Source of the DNA: Chitinophagaceae bacterium | Lineage (GTDB): Bacteria; Bacteroidota; Bacteroidia; Chitinophagales; Chitinophagaceae | DNA length: 64,000 nt | Direction of reading: 5' to 3' | Assembly (NCBI GenBank): GCA_027486835.1 | Contig: JAIXOJ010000104.1 | Coordinates: 1 to 64,000 of the forward strand | In this document: positions 17,709-25,617 of the stretch, piece by piece | Layout of the letters: the number at the start of each line of letters is the position of its first letter | Position numbering within the stretch: position 1 is the stretch's first letter | Notes under the pieces: model-generated | Database searches by the model: none | Told to the model about the DNA's origin: nothing | The model's input: the letters and a program-made list of their open reading frames with translations, nothing else | Made by a program: the position numbers and the translations under genes

Positions 17709-18476
17709 TTATTTTTTTGAAAATGAAAATAAATGTTTTTTCATTAGGTAAAGCAATAGGTAATATAGTAAACCTAGAAATGCTACAATTTGGATAGTGG
17801 AAAGGGCTAATTGCTGATTATAATTTGGCTTGATAAAGTCAATAAAAAAGCGAAAAATGCAGTAGCTAATCAGGAATATTTTAAATAAAAGGCCATTTTG
17901 TAGTTGGTATTTTGAAGAAAAAAGTATCAAACTGCCCCATAATACTAGCAGATAAGCCATTTCATACAAACTGGTAGGATGCCTAGGAATACCATCTCCC
18001 AAATCCATCCCAGTAAAAAAATGAGTAGGTATTCCATAACATTCTTCATATACCCCCATGCTAAAACAACCCATCCTTCCAATGATTAAACCCAGAATAA
18101 TAGGATATACTAATAAGTCTCCTGTATTCTTTTGCTCGCTGATGATTTTTTTTGCCAACTCCACTCCAAATAGCCCTCCAAGAAAGCCTCCCAAAACTGT
18201 TTTATTGCCAAAAAAATACAATAGTTTATCATTGGAATGCATCATAGCCGCAACATTCTCTAATCCTCCCACCAATCTACTACCTATTATAGCACCAAAA
18301 ATGGCACCTATAATTGTCCACCATCTCGTGTTAGCGTCAATGGGGTCGCCCTTTTTTTTCTTAAGCCAATGAAAATAGCGGTAGCCAATAAAATAAGCCA
18401 ATATTTCGGTGATGGAGTGAAGCGGAATGCTAAGCGTATCATTAATATGGATGGTAACTGGAAAATGTAAGTGCAT
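17709..18476 (-). CDS. Lgt-family (prolipoprotein diacylglyceryl transferase-like) membrane enzyme
   Basis: 255 residues with about seven hydrophobic segments. Family marks are GAIIGSRLVGGLEN (61-74), KTVLGGFLGG (92-101), IGRMGCF (132-138) followed by CYGIPT, and HPTSLYE (166-172). Lgt moves diacylglycerol from phosphatidylglycerol to the lipobox Cys. Several family features are shifted (for example VYEEC between the Gly-Cys-Phe and Tyr-Gly-Ile-Pro blocks), so this may be a paralogue acting on another acceptor. It is the first gene of an operon with a radical-SAM protein and two small TM proteins. Confidence 0.75.
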   Translation of the reverse strand: MHLHFPVTIHINDTLSIPLHSITEILAYFIGYRYFHWLKKKKGDPIDANTRWWTIIGAIFGAIIGSRLVGGLENVAAMMHSNDKLLYFFGNKTVLGGFLGGLFGVELAKKIISEQKNTGDLLVYPIILGLIIGRMGCFSMGVYEECYGIPTHFFTGMDLGDGIPRHPTSLYEMAYLLVLWGSLILFSSKYQLQNGLLFKIFLISYCIFRFFIDFIKPNYNQQLALSTIQIVAFLGLLYYLLLYLMKKHLFSFSKK

Positions 18477-18632
18477 AGTGAAATCTCGCCCAAATGTGGA
18501 TTAATTCTGAAATTGTTGAATTCCAATAATAGGGAAAAAATTGCACCAATAAAGACTTTACTGTAGTATTGATTCATGAGGAAATAAAAGAAAAAACTAG
18601 GGTGCATTTAAAGTTTTCGCAGTAATTCGTTA

Positions 18633-18672
18633 GACCTCACCCCAACCCCTCTCCGAAAGGAGAGGGAACTGG
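18633..18672. repeat. Short hairpin repeat (CCCTCTCC-gaaa-GGAGAGGG)
   Basis: An 8-bp perfect stem with a GAAA loop (18647-18666) preceded by cctcaccccaacc. Elements of this form are scattered between genes in many Bacteroidota. It marks the junction between the lipid-type operon and the restriction scar. Confidence 0.6.
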
Positions 18673-18794
18673 AATGTTCGTCTGGTATTAATTACAAAAT
18701 ATTTTTACACTTTGTTTATTTGCTGCATGTAATTTATTTTTCGGTAGTTAGCATTTATCAAACATCAAAAGCATTGCAGTTTGGCATAGTAAAA

Positions 18795-19463
18795 GCGAAA
18801 AACTTTTATGCACCCGTTTTTCCCGACTTAAAGATTCTGACACCACTGGCTACACAATTGAGCTGGTCGCATTTTATTGAGTTATTCCCCTTGAAATCTT
18901 ACTAAGCCAAAATGTTCTACGCACAAAAAGCAATGCAGGAATCGTTGGGCAAAAGAAAGTTAAAGGAACAAATAAACAAGAAGGCTTACGAACGTACCGC
19001 TATTGCCAACACACAATTTGAGGTCATTGAAGCCACGCCGTTAGCGCGTCAATTTACTACCACACCTACTCGTTTTGCATACAAAGGTGATACTTTATTA
19101 AGTGTTATGGCTCCAGTTGGCACTTTAAATATTGCAAAAGATGATTGTTGTATTGGTCAGGGTCTTGCAGCATTAAATAGTAAAGACAGTTGTATTTCAT
19201 ATCTTTTTGGCGTAATGGTCAATCTCAAGCAGGTATTCGATAGGCGAAATGTTGATGGCAGAACTTTCGGGTCAATTACAAAGGACGATTTGTTTTCTCT
19301 GAAAGTAATGAAACCAGATAAAAGCACTTTAGCAAAGTATCATTCAATTATTAATCCAGCATTTGAGAAACATAATGCAATCAATTTAGAAAATCAAAAG
19401 CTCTCTGAACTGCGAGATTGGTTATTGCCGATATTGATGAACGGGCAGATGAGGGTGAAGTGA
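18795..19463 (+). pseudogene. DUF1016 (YhcG) nuclease fragment joined to HsdS C-terminal fragment
   Basis: From about 18800 the frame reads FYAPVFPDLKILTPLATQLS then WSHFIELFPLKSY, the DUF1016/YhcG N-domain. A TAA at 18903-18905 interrupts it, and the same frame continues AKMFYAQKAMQESLGKRKLK to AYERTAIANTQ. At about residue 36 of the downstream piece it passes into a type I restriction specificity subunit: YKGDTLLSVMAPVGTLNIAK, then CCIGQGLAALN, ending LRDWLLPILMNGQMRVK. Neither part is complete. DUF1016 genes often sit inside type I R-M loci, so a deletion between the two in one ancestral locus is the simplest reading. Likely non-functional. Confidence 0.8.
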
Positions 19464-19585
19464 ATAAACACATACTTTATATGAGACTTTAAATTATTTA
19501 CAATAATGAAATTGTGCAATTGAATCGATAAGTAAGCGATAAAAAAAGTAGCCGCATTTTATTGCGGCTACTGAAAATACTATAC

Positions 19586-20047
19586 TCAATTATTATCAAT
19601 ATTTTTATTCTTATCCCTTTCTGTAATATGAGTAGGTGATTCTTTCCCCAACCATTTCCCACCATTCACCAAATACAATTCGTAAAAAATTATCCATTCG
19701 CTTATCCAAGGTATAGTGTACTTATAAATCATTTTCTGTACTCCCCATTTCATATCTGGAGGGTAATGCAAGCAAAGGCTGTGATCTTTATACATGTGTA
19801 TCTTCACAGAAGGCTCAATTTCGGGTGTCAATATGGTAGTCTTAGGTTCAAGTCCAGCCACACACTCAATTTTCACCTTGTATATTCCAGTGCAATTTTC
19901 AGGTTGAATACTTCCAGTACAGGTTAGAACATTACTTATGACTCGGCAATCCAAAAAATCATACTCTTTTTCTATTAATTCCTTTTGATAGCACAGATGC
20001 GAGTACTTATTGTACGGTCGCTTTGAATTAAAGAATTGGCTACTCAT
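19586..20047 (-). CDS. CBASS-type E2 (ubiquitin-conjugating-like) protein
   Basis: The ATG at 20047 (MSSQFF) overlaps the cyclase stop by 8 bp, giving 153 residues. The pattern CTGSIQP, IYKVKIEC, HMYKDHSLCLHYP, YTIPWISEWIIFYELYL and GGKWLGKE matches the stand-alone E2 proteins of short type II CBASS operons. Cys92 in LCLHYP is the expected conjugating cysteine. In CBASS such E2s attach the nucleotidyltransferase C-terminus to a target. Here the only enzyme available is a cyclase, and no E1 or JAB peptidase gene is adjacent. Translational coupling to the cyclase gene points to the cyclase as partner. The family call is by eye but strong. Confidence 0.8.
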   Translation of the reverse strand: MSSQFFNSKRPYNKYSHLCYQKELIEKEYDFLDCRVISNVLTCTGSIQPENCTGIYKVKIECVAGLEPKTTILTPEIEPSVKIHMYKDHSLCLHYPPDMKWGVQKMIYKYTIPWISEWIIFYELYLVNGGKWLGKESPTHITERDKNKNIDNN

Positions 20048-21146
20048 AATGAAAACGATGGTCTTGATTTTTAATACCTGTTGCAGAAGATGATATATTG
20101 CCACTTCTATCAGTAAAGGCATTGCCAGTATTAATTAGCTGTGCGGTTCCCATCAACTTTTGAATTCTTTCCTTCTCTACTTGCTCTTTGTCTTTTATAA
20201 ACAAGTTACCATCTGCATCTTCAGTTATTTGTGGAAGGCTCTTTAAATACTTTATCCAATTGAAATCCCATTGTTTGTAATAGAAACTCTCATCTGGAAT
20301 TTGAAAAGCATAAGAATCTACCTTGCCAGATGCATCACGAACATGCTCAAAAAATTCTTCCGAAACACTTGAATTTGATTTAATGTTGTTTCCAACCACA
20401 ATTCCATTATTTGAAGCGGCACTTTGCATTTTACTGGCTAAACTAGTGTGTAAACTACAGGTTGTTATTTCGCTACAATCACCCATTCCCGCTTTATACC
20501 AAAGCACATCTTCATCATCGCCTAAATCGATGCCTGTTCTCGCAAATATATTCTCAATTCCTTGTTCATTAAACAACTCTTTCAAATCATTTTTCATAAA
20601 ATAATTTATAAAGCTTGTAGTTGTAAGTGCGTTATCGGTGGCTTCCTTTTTAGAAATACTTTTACCACCAAAATAAGCGAACAATCCATCTCCATGATAC
20701 CGTTGTATATACCCATCAAAATACCATACTGTGTGTACTGCTGCCCTTTGAATAACATTGATAATGTTTGCCACGGTTTCAGGGTTGTATCTCCTAAACA
20801 AGTTTGTAGAATTTTTTACATCAATAAATATTGAAATTATATAGTGATTTTCAAAACTTGTTTCATCTTTCAGGTTGTCAAAATCGGGGTGTGCTCCTGG
20901 CTTTAAATGATAATTCACTTTTTTCCCTGATATGCTATTTAATGGCTGCAAGCTCTCAAATAGCTTTTGGTCTCTTTCAACACTAAGTGCCATTTTCATA
21001 GGTATATTGCTATACGATCTTGTGGCTTCTTTTAATGCATTAGATGCATTAAAAGCATTGGACTTGCTTAATTCGCCTCTTTTTGTTCCGTGTTGAAGAG
21101 TGTTTCTTAACTCATCAACATAACTTTTGTAAAATTCTGTTTGCAT
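20040..21146 (-). CDS. pycC: Class III nucleotidyl cyclase, Pycsar-type (PycC-like)
   Basis: 368 residues, soluble. The cyclase homology domain spans about 100-260. Metal ligands are Asp109 (FIDVKNST) and Asp153 (YHGDGLFAYFGG). Where common class III enzymes have a transition-state Asn and Arg (VNxAARL), this protein seems to read TSLASKM (234-240), i.e. Ser and Lys. Helical sequence precedes the domain, and about 75 residues follow it, ending HRFHYE. The adjacent PycTM-like effector identifies it as a pyrimidine cyclase for antiphage signalling (cCMP or cUMP); the base cannot be read here. It starts 9 bp after the effector gene and overlaps the E2 gene. Confidence 0.82.
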   Translation of the reverse strand: MQTEFYKSYVDELRNTLQHGTKRGELSKSNAFNASNALKEATRSYSNIPMKMALSVERDQKLFESLQPLNSISGKKVNYHLKPGAHPDFDNLKDETSFENHYIISIFIDVKNSTNLFRRYNPETVANIINVIQRAAVHTVWYFDGYIQRYHGDGLFAYFGGKSISKKEATDNALTTTSFINYFMKNDLKELFNEQGIENIFARTGIDLGDDEDVLWYKAGMGDCSEITTCSLHTSLASKMQSAASNNGIVVGNNIKSNSSVSEEFFEHVRDASGKVDSYAFQIPDESFYYKQWDFNWIKYLKSLPQITEDADGNLFIKDKEQVEKERIQKLMGTAQLINTGNAFTDRSGNISSSATGIKNQDHRFHYE

Positions 21147-21155
21147 AGTTTTGAT

Positions 21156-21659
21156 TTAATTGTTAAAAATTATGATACTAATAATAATGATTCCTACAAA
21201 TTGAAGTAAGAGAAATATTGTAGCAGTAGTAATTCTTTGAAACTTTTTCTTTAAGCCAGATGCCAATAAATATCCTTGTTTTTTAAAGTCCAAGTAAACA
21301 TCTGGACCAGTCATCGCGTCATATTTTTTGTCAAATTCTAGCCAGGAATTACTTGCTACATCATTGAAAAATATTAATGAAGTGTCTGCTTTTTTAGTGC
21401 TTTTCAAAAAAGGCATTGTAGCCCATATGGTAAACCCGAACCCCAATAGATTGAATATTAAGGTGACACACAATAAAAAGATTGTAAATGAATCAAAATG
21501 TATTTTGTCTTTCAATGAAAAATATCCTCCAATAATCCCACTCATCAAAAATGAATTCAAAGGGAGGTACAAATTGCCTTTACTATTTACGCTCTCATAA
21601 AATGTATCAAACCTACCGATACAAAATTTTAGTTGCTCTATTTTATCTTTTTGATCCAT
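21156..21659 (-). CDS. Pycsar membrane effector (PycTM-like, DUF5706)
   Basis: 167 residues. Segment order: an N-terminal helix with FDTFYESVNSKGN; TM1 about 31-49; TM2 about 57-81; a cytoplasmic part beginning PFLKSTKKADTSLIFFNDVA; and TM3 about 143-165. This matches Pycsar TM effectors, which are thought to bind the cyclic pyrimidine nucleotide and damage the inner membrane. It lies 9 bp before the cyclase and 9 bp after the LRAT-like gene. Family assignment rests on the SVNSKGN and LIFFNDVA patterns and the gene pair. Confidence 0.8.
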   Translation of the reverse strand: MDQKDKIEQLKFCIGRFDTFYESVNSKGNLYLPLNSFLMSGIIGGYFSLKDKIHFDSFTIFLLCVTLIFNLLGFGFTIWATMPFLKSTKKADTSLIFFNDVASNSWLEFDKKYDAMTGPDVYLDFKKQGYLLASGLKKKFQRITTATIFLLLQFVGIIIISIIIFNN

Positions 21660-21668
21660 GTTTTAATT

Positions 21669-22088
21669 TTAGTCGTTACTAAATATAATACCTAAAAATA
21701 ATCCTGTAATGCCAAGCGCTAATCCTGCTTTTACTTGGTTGCTTTCCTTTATATTGTATTGAACAATGTTGGCATAATGCTCACAATTGAACTGTAACAA
21801 ATCGTAGTTAGTGCCTACCAATGCAATTGCTTTTTCTATTGCATGCCGCCTTTCTCTTTTAGTACCAGTAAACCGTTCTACCCTTGTTACTTCAATTGCT
21901 TGCTCAAAAAAATCAGTAACAGTTACAATACGCACCCCAAAACCAACCATGTTTTCTGCAATCCACTCAATGCCATTTTCATCTAATCCCAAATAGATAG
22001 CATGGTGCTGCACCAGCCTAGCATTGCTTTTTGGCACAACCAGTCTGTCAGCGGGTTGTAAATTCAACTTGTGTAAATTTCTTCTCAT
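21669..22088 (-). CDS. LRAT-like (NlpC/P60-superfamily) protein with C-terminal TM
   Basis: 139 residues. QHHAIYLG (His28/His29) and FNCEHYANIVQ (Cys102, His104) are the LRAT/HRASLS hallmark pieces: catalytic Cys in NCEH and an upstream His. A hydrophobic tail at about 121-136 would anchor it in the membrane. Family members are thiol acyltransferases or phospholipases. The second His usually seen before the Cys block is not obvious; the region reads IEWIAEN. It lies 4 bp after the DUF2188 gene and 9 bp before PycTM, so it belongs to the same transcript. A role as second, lipid-directed effector is inference. Confidence 0.7.
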   Translation of the reverse strand: MRRNLHKLNLQPADRLVVPKSNARLVQHHAIYLGLDENGIEWIAENMVGFGVRIVTVTDFFEQAIEVTRVERFTGTKRERRHAIEKAIALVGTNYDLLQFNCEHYANIVQYNIKESNQVKAGLALGITGLFLGIIFSND

Positions 22089-22092
22089 AAGC

Positions 22093-22314
22093 TTAGCCTT
22101 TAATGTTTTTAGGGTCGTTTCCGTAGCTGTTCTTTTCCCTGAAAGTTCCGTCCTTTCCGTGAATAATTACTTCCGAATGCTGATTAATAGCAATCTCCCT
22201 GGCAATTTTCATTGCATCTTTTTGTGTTTCAACAATTTTTGTTGCTCTTTCATTGCCAGCACCTTTCACTGCCCATTTTTCGCCGTTTGGTACTACATGT
22301 TGATTTTTACCCAT
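22093..22314 (-). CDS. DUF2188 protein
   Basis: 73 residues from the ATG at 22314, the family-typical start (MGKNQHVVPNG). Longer starts at 22326 and 22353 are possible. KWAVKGAGNERATKI, then EVIIHGKDGTFREKNSYGND, are the conserved DUF2188 strands. The family is small, widespread and of unknown biochemistry. First gene of the five-gene cyclase/E2 operon, with 4 bp to the next. Confidence 0.8.
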   Translation of the reverse strand: MGKNQHVVPNGEKWAVKGAGNERATKIVETQKDAMKIAREIAINQHSEVIIHGKDGTFREKNSYGNDPKNIKG

Positions 22315-22404
22315 CGCTTTAATCATTAAATTTTTAGACAATTTTGTTCCCATTAAATAATTTTTTTTAAGTAATACTCGAAGATGAAAAAAGTAACCCT
22401 TTTG

Positions 22405-22412
22405 CAAAAATA
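22405..22412 (-). promoter_or_regulatory. Likely -7 element of the cyclase/E2 operon promoter
   Basis: On the minus strand the bases read TATTTTTG, an exact TAnnTTTG box, about 90 bp before the DUF2188 start. No TTTG is found at the ideal 19-bp distance, so the promoter is incomplete by this rule. Confidence 0.4.
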
Positions 22413-22599
22413 CTTTTTTTATCTTTTAATTCTGTCGATTGGGTGAATGTTTTTAACATAAACAAAGAAAAAACCTGCAAAGCTGTCTTTTCAGTTACCA
22501 CTCTCGTTTCTGATTATTTTTTTGGTACTTAGCGATGGTGTTTGCGTTTTAAAGATATCGCCATCAATTCCCCCCCCACCACCAATATACCCACACCGC

Positions 22600-22607
22600 T
22601 ATATTTG
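22600..22607 (+). promoter_or_regulatory. -7 element (TATATTTG) abutting the gltX start
   Basis: An exact TAnnTTTG box ends 6 bp before the gltX ATG. If used, transcription would begin at or next to the start codon, giving a leaderless or nearly leaderless mRNA. No clear -33 TTTG is present. Confidence 0.45.
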
Positions 22608-22613
22608 CGCCTT

Positions 22614-24149
22614 ATGACAGAAACAGCTTCAAATAAAAAAGTGAGGGTGCGTTTTGCGCCATCCCCCACTGGTGGATTACATCTCGGCGGGGTAAGAACG
22701 GTTTTGTTCAACTACTTGTTTGCCAAACACCACGGTGGTGATTTTATCGTAAGAATTGAAGATACCGACCAAACAAGGTTTGTGGAAGGTGCCGAAGCCT
22801 ATATTTTCAACACCCTCGAATGGTGTGGCTTAGTGCCCGATGAAAGCCCTTTGCACGGTGGCCCTTTTGCGCCTTACCGCCAAAGCGAACGCAAACCCAT
22901 TTACCGCCAATATGCGCAGCAATTAATTGATGCTGGAAAAGCTTATTATGCTTTTGATACCTCGGAAGAATTGGAGGCAAAGCGAAAAGAGATTCCTAAT
23001 TTTCAATACAACCAAACCACAAGAACAGTACTTAAAAACTCTTTAGCACTTAGTAAAGAGGCGGTGGCTGAATTATTGGCTGCAAACACGCCATACGTAG
23101 TAAGAATTTGTATGCCCGAAAATGAAGATCTTGGTTTCACAGATTTAATCAGGGGTGAAGTGCATTTCAATACTTCACAAGTGGATGATAAAGTATTGTT
23201 GAAAGCCGATGGTATGCCTACCTATCATTTAGCCGTGGTGGTGGATGATTACCTCATGCAAATTACCCATGCATTCAGAGGTGAGGAGTGGTTGCCTTCT
23301 GCTCCTGTGCATGTGTTGCTATGGCAGTATTTGTTTGGTTTAGATCAAATGCCACAATGGGCGCATCTTCCCTTGATACTTAAACCCGATGGCAACGGAA
23401 AATTGAGCAAAAGAGATGGCGACAGGCTGGGCTTCCCCACTTTTGCTATGGACTGGACAGACCCTAAAACCAACGAAACCACCATCGGATTTAAAGAAAG
23501 AGGCTTTTTGCCCCAAGCGTTTATCAATTTGTTGGCAGTATTAGGCTGGAACGATGGTACTGATCAAGAATTATTTACCCTGCAAGAATTAATAGAAAAG
23601 TTCAGCATAGAAAGGGTACACAAGGGCGGTGCAAAATTCGATTACGAAAAAGCCAAATGGTACAATCAAGAATGGATTAAAACCCTGCCGGCAACCGCAT
23701 ATAGCCATATTGTTGCGCCTCTTTTTGAAGCAAAAGGAATTGCTCTACCTGATAATGACCAATTTGTAGCCGTACTAGATACCGTAAAAGAACGCTGTGT
23801 TTTTCTGAATGATTTTGTACTGCAAGCGGGTTTCTATTTTCAAACCCCAGCAGTGGTTGATTTGGCGGCCATCCAACCAAAATGGGACGTGAAGAAGCAA
23901 CAGTTTTTTGTTGACCTCATTGCACAATATCAACTGCAAACCGAGTGGAACAGTCAAGTATTAGAGCAGGTGTTTAAAGAATTAGCCACCAGCCAGCAAA
24001 TAAAAGCAGGCGAATTGATGCTTCCTTTTAGAATCATGCTAGTAGGCGGCAAGTTTGGTCCAGCGGTTTTTGACATAGCGGCCTTTATTGGCCAAGCCGA
24101 AACGCTTCATAGAATTCAACAAGTTATTGCCCAGCTTACCATTGCCTAA
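22614..24149 (+). CDS. gltX: Glutamyl-tRNA synthetase
   Basis: The ATG at 22614 gives 511 residues (MTETASNKKVRVRFAPSPTG); an upstream TTG extension is poor sequence and was dropped. The class I HIGH motif appears as PSPTGGLHLGG and the KMSKS motif as KLSKRDG. VRIEDTDQTR is the conserved Rossmann-fold signature. The C-terminal anticodon-binding helices are complete, ending at a stop before a terminator. It charges tRNA-Glu, or tRNA-Glu/Gln in species lacking GlnRS. Divergent from the cyclase/E2 operon, with 300 bp between starts. Confidence 0.97.
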   Translation: MTETASNKKVRVRFAPSPTGGLHLGGVRTVLFNYLFAKHHGGDFIVRIEDTDQTRFVEGAEAYIFNTLEWCGLVPDESPLHGGPFAPYRQSERKPIYRQYAQQLIDAGKAYYAFDTSEELEAKRKEIPNFQYNQTTRTVLKNSLALSKEAVAELLAANTPYVVRICMPENEDLGFTDLIRGEVHFNTSQVDDKVLLKADGMPTYHLAVVVDDYLMQITHAFRGEEWLPSAPVHVLLWQYLFGLDQMPQWAHLPLILKPDGNGKLSKRDGDRLGFPTFAMDWTDPKTNETTIGFKERGFLPQAFINLLAVLGWNDGTDQELFTLQELIEKFSIERVHKGGAKFDYEKAKWYNQEWIKTLPATAYSHIVAPLFEAKGIALPDNDQFVAVLDTVKERCVFLNDFVLQAGFYFQTPAVVDLAAIQPKWDVKKQQFFVDLIAQYQLQTEWNSQVLEQVFKELATSQQIKAGELMLPFRIMLVGGKFGPAVFDIAAFIGQAETLHRIQQVIAQLTIA

Positions 24150-24170
24150 ATGGTGAAATAAACCCAACAA

Positions 24171-24217
24171 AAAAAGCGTGACAGATTGTTTAGTAGCAAA
24201 CTGTCGCGCTTTTTTTA
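24171..24217 (+). terminator. gltX terminator
   Basis: Stem AAAAAAGCGtGACAG against CTGTCgCGCTTTTTT with one G-T pair, loop attgtttagtagcaaa, and a T run. It begins 22 bp after the gltX stop and could work in both directions. Confidence 0.75.
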
Positions 24218-24380
24218 TGCCGCAAACAAAAAATTATGGCGGGCAAAACTTTATTATCACTAACAACTTATCAATGTCATTAAGTTAAACAGGTTTAAGT
24301 TTCCACATTTTGAATGGATGTCTGCTTCAGCGAGGTTCACCTAATACACCCAAAGGCTTTAGCCAAATAAATTTTATAGG

Positions 24381-24433
24381 TTAAGCATCAATCGGATGGT
24401 TTCGACAGGCTCAACCACCCGATTGATGCTTAA
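24381..24433. repeat. Long inverted repeat with internal GACAGGCTCA loop
   Basis: TTAAGCATCAATCGG (24381-24395) pairs perfectly with the 15 bases ending at 24433. After one mismatch, TGGTT pairs with AACCA around a loop tcgacaggctc. The inner ggtttcgacaggctcaacc is a known mobile-looking intergenic motif in many bacteria. It lies between converging genes and may serve as a bidirectional terminator or be a small repetitive element. Confidence 0.75.
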
Positions 24434-24472
24434 CTTAATTTCATTGAATCACTAACCACTAATCACTAACAA

Positions 24473-25222
24473 CTATCCATACAATTCCAAGTGAATATCC
24501 TTCTTATCATACCCTAGTTGCAGAATGCGTTCTTTCGCATCGTCCACCATGTTTTTCCAGCCACATAGGTAGAAATGGGCGGGTTTTAATTGTCCCTCAT
24601 TTAATGCTTTAGACTCTAGAATCAACGATTCATAAACGCTGTGTACGTATCCTTTATTGCATCCCTCGGGCAATATGTCTTCTCTTGAAAATGTGGGATG
24701 GAAAAAATAGTTGTGCTCGTTTTGCATGAGGCTTTGCAATTCATTGAAATAAAGTTTGTCATCCCATCTTCTGCAACCCACTATTAAATGAATCTGCTCA
24801 TGGGGCAAACGGTGGTTGTGGATATAATGAACCATAGAGCGGAAAGGAGCAATGCCTGTGCCAGTGCAGATTAAATATAGGTCACGGTCTAGGGTAGGCG
24901 GCATCACAAATTTGCCCAAGGGCCCACGAAGCGTTACCTCCATGCCCACCACACCTTCTTTAAACAAGTAGCTCGTGCCAGCCCCACCCTCTAGTTTTAC
25001 AATCACCAACTCAATTACGTTAGTGCCATCGGGTGCAGAGGCAATGGAATAACTACGCCATCGCTTATTTTTCTGTTCATGAATGGGTAAGTCAAGGGTT
25101 ACAAACTGACCGGGTTCAAAGTCAAATGCTGCAACCCCATCTACAGCAATCCAAAATCGTTTAGTAGTGGCTGTTTCGTTTTCTATGCGAATCATTTTTC
25201 CAATACGCCAAGGTTCAAGCAT
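24473..25222 (-). CDS. Ferredoxin/flavodoxin-NADP reductase family oxidoreductase
   Basis: 249 residues. The FAD-binding barrel has RSYSIAS, followed by GGAGTSYLF. The NADP domain has CTGTGIAPFRSM and ends FYLCGWKNMVDDAKERIL with C-terminal ELYG, as in bacterial ferredoxin-NADP reductases. No iron-sulfur domain is fused. It should shuttle electrons between NADPH and a small carrier. It stands alone, convergent with gltX. Confidence 0.85.
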   Translation of the reverse strand: MLEPWRIGKMIRIENETATTKRFWIAVDGVAAFDFEPGQFVTLDLPIHEQKNKRWRSYSIASAPDGTNVIELVIVKLEGGAGTSYLFKEGVVGMEVTLRGPLGKFVMPPTLDRDLYLICTGTGIAPFRSMVHYIHNHRLPHEQIHLIVGCRRWDDKLYFNELQSLMQNEHNYFFHPTFSREDILPEGCNKGYVHSVYESLILESKALNEGQLKPAHFYLCGWKNMVDDAKERILQLGYDKKDIHLELYG

Positions 25223-25617
25223 AACAATCGTTTCGGCTAATGTAATAGTTTAAATGGTATTAAAAGATTCGCAAGGAATACGCAGCGGTTAAACATCCCT
25301 AAAGTTGAAAACTTTCGAGAAGTAGATGCTAAATTTTTCTGTAAAGACACTCAGATTGGGTGACTATTCCCTAATAAAATAAGTCCCCTTTATAAGGGTG
25401 TAGAAAGTAAAATCGGGATTACCATATCAATCTTACATCTTTGCAACCCTTTTGGCCATACTTTTCCTTAGCCTTCTCTATATTAAAAGCTAACGATTGG
25501 TACAGTTTTTTTTGATGATGTAGTTATAAGTTGGCAGAGGTAGACTGTTAGCAATGAAGCAACAGCTAAGTATGTGGCACTTGAAACAAAGAATGGCCAC
25601 TATAATTTATTCAGTTT
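25223..25617. other. Intergenic region between reductase and era
   Basis: Divergent promoter region with no gene. TACATCTTTGCAACC near 25433 resembles a weak -7 element directed at era. Nothing else was seen. Confidence 0.4.

Noticed and set aside
18308-18607. Hydrophobic 99-codon minus-strand frame
   Set aside because: Overlaps most of the 5' end of the Lgt-like gene in another frame and has no motif.
25223-25617. tRNA or small RNA in the era upstream gap
   Set aside because: No cloverleaf or TTCGA loop motif found.
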